Shown here piece by piece: positions 59,348-64,000 of a stretch of 64,000 nt of DNA. Position 1 is the first letter of the stretch; the number at the start of each line of letters is the position of its first letter. The notes beneath the pieces are model-generated. The model saw nothing but the letters and a program-made list of their open reading frames with translations, searched no databases and was not told the origin of the DNA. The DNA comes from Tubulanus polymorphus (Eukaryota; Nemertea; Palaeonemertea; Tubulaniformes; Tubulanidae): positions 21,408,450-21,472,449 of the forward strand of contig NC_134029.1 in NCBI RefSeq assembly GCF_964204645.1, read 5' to 3'. The position numbers were made by a program, and so were the translations under genes.

Positions 59348-59552
59348 TCCGTAATTAGTTCAGCTAAGATTTCATTAAGAAACGGAGAAAATTAGTCTTT
59401 TAATTGCGCCCGACAAGAACCGTAAAGTGCTGCCACCATTAGTTTCAAGGTCAAGTGGAGAAACAGCTATTTTTATTGAATTATGCTTGAATAAACTGAA
59501 ATAATTGCTTTATTACATTAATTCATCGCCAAATTCGATCATAAATACCACT
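59348..59552. promoter_or_regulatory. Bidirectional promoter of MRPL28 and MRPL22
   Basis: Only 205 bp separate the two start codons. TCAAGGTCA at 59445-59453 is a consensus ERR-type nuclear-receptor response element, nearly central. No TATA box at a convincing position; both 5' UTRs must be short. Confidence 0.7.
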
Positions 59553-61219
59553 ATGTCACTTTTAGTGGCTACGAGGAATTTGGTTTCGGGTTTAAGACGG
59601 TGCGTATTGTTTAAATACTGATAAAATATGTTCATAAAGTGACGTCAATCTAATTTTATTTTATTTTATTGAAATAACTATGCCACATTTAATGCTGGTT
59701 TTGTGTTGTTGAAATCATCACCCCAATGCGTATGCACGAATTGCTTCTGACTTGAAATTAGACAAATGACCATGAAAATTGGGATCCGAACATGCATGCA
59801 TTACCTGGACGGAGTTTTAGTACGGAGGCCAACTAACTGCCAGTGCCAGAACCAAAACCCAGGACTCTCTAAACCCTTGCCTAGAACCTCTAGACATGTA
59901 GGGGAACCTGTAACGACGACTGGTATTCAGACTAATCTTAACCCCTTTTGTGGATGATTTCAACTATTGTCCAATTGATGAAGTATTTTTTCTCTTGTTT
60001 ACAGAACGCTGTTACCGGCAACATTTCATTTACAAAATGTCGCCAATCTGCACACAACAAACGTAAACTGTCGTAAAATACCCCGTCCGACCGAGCCGAA
60101 AGTGTGGCCTAAATATAACCAGATAGTATATCCACCGCAGAAAGAAGGAGAACCACGACGACCTGCTGTAAGTTACTAACAATAAATCTCTTATAGAAAC
60201 CCTATCATCTGAAGCGCTATTAATCACTTAATGAGCCTGATACAAATAGGCCTTGGCCAGCCCTCCATGCGTGCGTGTAATTGATGATGAAATAAGGCAT
60301 CACAAATATGAAATTTAAGTTCATTTACCTGTTCAACTTTTTCTAGGAAATCACTCATTATCGTGCAAACATTAAAAGCAGCTACAAGAAGATGTGGTAT
60401 TTAGCTCAAATGGTATGTAGACTGTCCACATTTCCAGAACCGTTATCTGAAAATCCCTTTGCTGCATCGAATGATTCTTTCTAGATAAGAGGAATGTCGG
60501 TAGACGAAGCTATCAAACAACTGAAGTTCCATAAGAGACAGGTCTCTACGCAATTAGTTGAAGTAATTGAAGAAGCTATCGATATGGCCGTGAAGGATCA
60601 TAATGTTGAATTCAGATCTAACTTATGGATTTGTAAGTCGTGTCAACATGAATAATATACAGTAATATTGGGAATAGACTAGTGATGTTTACTGTGACGC
60701 CTTTATGTCATCAGATGTTGTCACGTTACTGAAATTGTCGCCATTTCGGAGTTCCAATTCGTATTTCAATTCAAGTGTTAAGTTAACATTTGAATAAGTC
60801 AACATAATGGGAGTCCCAGCATGATTACTTAACTTAGTTTGACTGTACAAGGACTTTTTATGGGACAAAAAATCTAGGTGGTTTGCCTTAACAGATACAA
60901 AGATTATTTAAGTTAGAAAACAGGAAACTTCTACTGACCCCTTATTTATAGCCTTTACTTAATTTAATTGTCTCAAAATACATTTTTTCAATTTTCAGCG
61001 GAATCTAATGTTGGAAAAGGAATGACGATTAAAGGAATACGTAAACATAGAGGACCTCGTTACGGAATCGTTCACTATTTATATACGCATTATTTCGTGC
61101 GATTAAGAGAGGGTAAACCACCTGAACATTATTACGCACCAAAAGATGAACCCGGGACTAAAAAGATGCAGGATTTCATCACGAATTTGAGAAGTCGTAC
61201 GATCAAGCACGGATTATGA
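59553..61219 (+). CDS. MRPL22: Mitochondrial large-subunit ribosomal protein uL22m
   Basis: uL22 family protein lining the mitoribosome exit tunnel. Exons: 59553-59599, 60005-60167, 60347-60412, 60485-60632, 60999-61219; phases agree, 214 residues (human 206). Presequence MSLLVATRNLVSGLRRTLLP. The core includes SYKKMWYLAQMIRGMSVDEA, IKQLKFHKRQVSTQLVEVIE and the C-terminal KGIRKHRGPRYGIVHYLYTH, the typical uL22m RxxKGRG-like loop and strand. Ends in TGA; AATAAA near 61319 is a likely poly(A) signal. Shares a promoter with MRPL28. Confidence 0.95.
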
Positions 61220-61736
61220 TTCAATCATCAATGGTTATTTATCACTATTGGCAAAATACTATTTGTATATTTGTTAGTGGTTACATTATGAATAGAACTG
61301 AATGCGTTGTAGAATCTTGAATAAATTCCTTTTGGTAAATGTCAGTAGTTTCCTCAATTCTCTTCCATCTCCTTTAATCCTTCTAGCGTATGACTAGCAA
61401 AGATCTCGGATTTATCCAATAAATGCCTCCACATCAAAGAAATGCATCGAATAACTCAACCATAGATAGGCTATGACTTCTAGACAAAATTTACCTTTGT
61501 ACTACAATCGGAATGATCTAGTGGGACCTTGATACAACGAACGTAAGGGGAACTGAAATAAGTTTTTGTCTTGTTTGGCATGAAATTCTAGGTTTGTAAT
61601 AACCGACAAATCGATATAACGAGGTTCCTCTGTACAATGCCACTCAAAGTCGAAATTCTTGCACAATACAAATAACACTAGAAAATAGTTCCTGATGACA
61701 GTATTAATTATTTATTTATTATCATGAAACAACTAT
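61220..61736. other. Convergent 3' regions of MRPL22 and RPL9
   Basis: A pogo-like element probably spans about 61500-61640: its right end, reverse-complemented, reads TACAGAGGAACCTCGTTATA, typical of pogo/Tigger ends. TTTATTTATT at about 61711-61720 gives AATAAA on the minus strand for RPL9. Confidence 0.5.
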
Positions 61737-63613
61737 TTATGCCTCTTGCACAACCGTCGTCTTTTCGCTGACGTAAACACCATCCAAGAATTTACGGATA
61801 TCTTTGTTTTTCACCGTAGTTGACTGTTGGATGAGAGCCGCTGAAAAGAGATCGATACATTTTAATGGCTATCATAAAAGAGAAGAATTTGCCTGCGAAA
61901 TTGATCAATCATTTTTTGAAATATGTTTAGTACCCCCTTTGTTCCCAAGGGAGTTTTAAGGCAACTCGGCGAGTCCCAAAATATTTATAAATGGTAAAAC
62001 TCGAGTGTTTAGACAAGATATTCCATGAGAAAATGCACAAAAATCTGGAGATGTTATCCAAACCATGTCCATGAATAATTAGGATCATGGACGTATAAAC
62101 TAGATGCAAATAAAGTGCGAGCGGCTGTTATCAGCGGGGCCTTTGATCTGATAGCTGGTGCGCTGTCCTTCTAGTTTATACATCCATGTTAGGATATGGC
62201 TAATGCTTGTCACTATGTATTGCCATTGAAAAGTATTAGACAATCACTTCCTTGAATTTTTAGCCCATTACCAATATTTAAGGAGTAAAATGTAATTTCT
62301 TCAATCAAAACGAGTTTTCAACGAGTAATATGAACCCTGAATAGAAGTATAAAATAATATCTATCTCTACCTGAATGGGACACATCCTCGATGTCATTTC
62401 CTTCTAAGATAATTTCATCTTTAACACCCGATAGTCTGCACAGGACACCCTTAGCCATCGACACGCGTCTGTTGAATCGTTCGCCCAAAAAGTTACGGAT
62501 TTCGACCATGCTTCCATTTTCAGAAATGTTTATGTTGATCGGGAAATGAGCGTACACGGATTTCATTTTGTATTGGAATCCCTGAAAATAAACGAGCGAA
62601 TTACGACATGATTACAACGATATACAGTAGACCCTACTCGAGTCAGAACTGATCAAAGATCAACCCGGATATTTGTTGAAATATTTTTTTGCACTGTCTA
62701 TGAAATACGTAATATCCAATTTGGATAATGCTCAAGTCAATTTTACAGCCCCAAAAGATGCGACTTGATCAGAGTCTACTGTCATAGTCAACACTCATCA
62801 AGACTTATGGTTACATTATACAGCCAAGGCATCACATTCATTATTCTATATCTTCGAGTGCAGAAATATATTTGCAACTTAATCAACTAAGTAGAAGTCG
62901 TCATTTGGATAAGTCGTCAACATAGATCGTCTCAAGTACAATGACCAGGTGAGCTTCACTTTTTAAGACTGGCCAGGACCTAAATGAGCTTTTTCTTTAT
63001 CTTTCTGAAGGTCTCCACAGAGGACCAACATCGCTAGACATTTCAACTAAAAGGTAAAGTAAACAGCCAACTCCACGATGAAGGATGACCACCGAACTAA
63101 ATCTACTGCGAGCTAGGTGTTATATCCAGAGATATATGGACCATTAAATTTTGACGTACCTTTGTAACACCCTTGAACATATTCTGGATATGTGAACAGA
63201 CAGTTCGGACAGCAGCCAATTCTTTGCGCGTTCCGAACCATTTCTCAACGAGAATTATGTTTCCCTTCTTGCTCATTTCAATGTAAGCATGTTTGAAGTC
63301 ACGTCTAAGGACGCCACGTGGGCCTTTCACTGTCACCCGTCGGGCTTTGATGGTGACTTCAACTGAAATTCAGAATTGACGCAAATCATCAGAAACGATC
63401 AACATAACTTTTAGTCACGACACATTTCAGGTGTTCTAAATTAAGTGAAACCTCACAGAATGCTCAGCCAAGGGCCAGGACTCCCAAGAATCCAGGGTAC
63501 ACGAAGAATTCCTGGCTTAAAAAGTTTATCAGGTGGGCACTGACAGATGAGTTGATTTAGTACTTACTTCCCTTAGGGATTTTCACGGTCTCATTCAATC
63601 TAATGGTCTTCAT
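61737..63613 (-). CDS. RPL9: Cytosolic ribosomal protein uL6 (RPL9)
   Basis: 60S subunit protein. Exons: 63613-63568, 63362-63160, 62581-62371, 61840-61737; phases agree, 187 residues (human 192). Start [15 protein letters not shown]. Exon 2: [20 protein letters not shown] and [20 protein letters not shown]. Exon 3: [28 protein letters not shown]. Exon 4: [20 protein letters not shown], ending VVQEA. The start codon sits two bases after an acceptor (GTAG|AA ATG), so a non-coding first exon lies upstream, possibly at the window edge. Confidence 0.96.
62623..62783. mobile_element. pogo/Tigger-like MITE in an RPL9 intron
   Basis: TACAGTAGACCCTACTCGAG at one end, CAGAGTCTACTGT inverted at the other. 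Non-coding interior. Confidence 0.6.
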
Positions 63614-63984
63614 TTCTACAAACATAAAAAATATAATTCAAGAAAAAGCAAGGCCAAAACTTTGAGATGATCAAATATCAATTCTTCAGGATTAATTCGT
63701 AAGAACAAATTAAATTCTACAACGACAATGTTCATTCCAACTAGGAATGGCGTTGAATTACGAAAGAAAATGTTCAAATTACTCCGAAATCAAGGATTGA
63801 AGCCCCTTATTGAAACATATATCCAATTTCTAAACGTATCAAATGAATGACACGGTATTTCTCGGGGTAAAGGACCAGTTAGGTGTAGGCCATGTTTTCC
63901 GTACGAATTTTAGAGCCGGATTTTTGACAATGTAGACACAAAATCCATGAAATACGAACGATAACACTCGTGACTTATTCTTAC

Positions 63985-64000
63985 GATTAGAACAATAAAT
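63985..64000 (-). other. Possible 3' edge of the RPL9 non-coding first exon
   Basis: On the minus strand TTCTAATC is followed by the donor GTAAGA. The distance (about 370 bp) to the acceptor before the start codon is ordinary. The rest of the exon and promoter are outside the window. Confidence 0.3.

Noticed and set aside
1-64000. CRISPR arrays, rRNA genes, bacterial operons
   Set aside because: Intron-containing animal genes throughout; no spaced direct repeats or rRNA sequence seen.

Overview
The window is nuclear DNA from an animal. Genes are split by GT-AG introns, intergenic and intronic DNA is AT-rich with many short repeats, and coding exons are visibly richer in CpG (TCG, ACG, CGT codons). 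The protein set (separate PHM without a PAL domain, single SLAIN, single ZDHHC2/15/20-type gene, orphan rhodopsin-family GPCR) and the repeat style suggest an invertebrate, most likely a lophotrochozoan such as a mollusc, annelid or brachiopod. That placement is inference; no marker here fixes the species.

Layout. 1-4.9 kb: 3' part of a C2H2 zinc-finger gene with a polyglutamine tail (minus). 7.7-13.2 kb: a DHHC palmitoyltransferase of the ZDHHC2/15/20 type (minus) with a duplicated exon near its 3' end. 15.7-24.8 kb: a SLAIN microtubule plus-end protein gene (minus). 26.9-33.5 kb: a secreted copper enzyme, peptidylglycine alpha-hydroxylating monooxygenase (PHM, plus), with three tandem 65-nt versions of one exon. 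35.5-37.7 kb: STOML2 (plus), tail to tail with a C1orf43 homologue (minus, 38.0-40.7 kb). 42.5-43.5 kb: an intronless GPCR (plus). 44.3-59.3 kb: MRPL28 (minus), whose 13-kb fifth intron contains a complete antisense gene (46.6-56.5 kb, plus) for an unrecognised, largely disordered protein of 1149 residues. 59.6-61.2 kb: MRPL22 (plus), head to head with MRPL28 across 205 bp. 61.7-63.6 kb: RPL9 (minus).

Exon chains were assembled by hand. Every junction was checked for GT/AG and for reading phase, and the assembled coding lengths are multiples of three. Non-coding stretches hold several MITE-like families: one with TTA/TAA target duplications, pogo/Tigger-like pieces, hairpin repeats ending in CCAGTT, foldback elements and tRNA-derived SINEs.

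Most notable: (1) three equal-length, frame-enforced mutually exclusive exons in PHM, exactly at the segment joining its two copper domains; (2) the large unknown gene nested antisense in MRPL28; (3) the divergent MRPL28/MRPL22 promoter carrying an ERR-type site; (4) the duplicated, phase-compatible exon in the palmitoyltransferase gene; (5) a related short sequence block on each side of the GPCR. The genes do not form an obvious operon-like system. Two mitoribosomal genes and STOML2 are mitochondrial; PHM and the GPCR would fit neuropeptide signalling but are not shown to act together.
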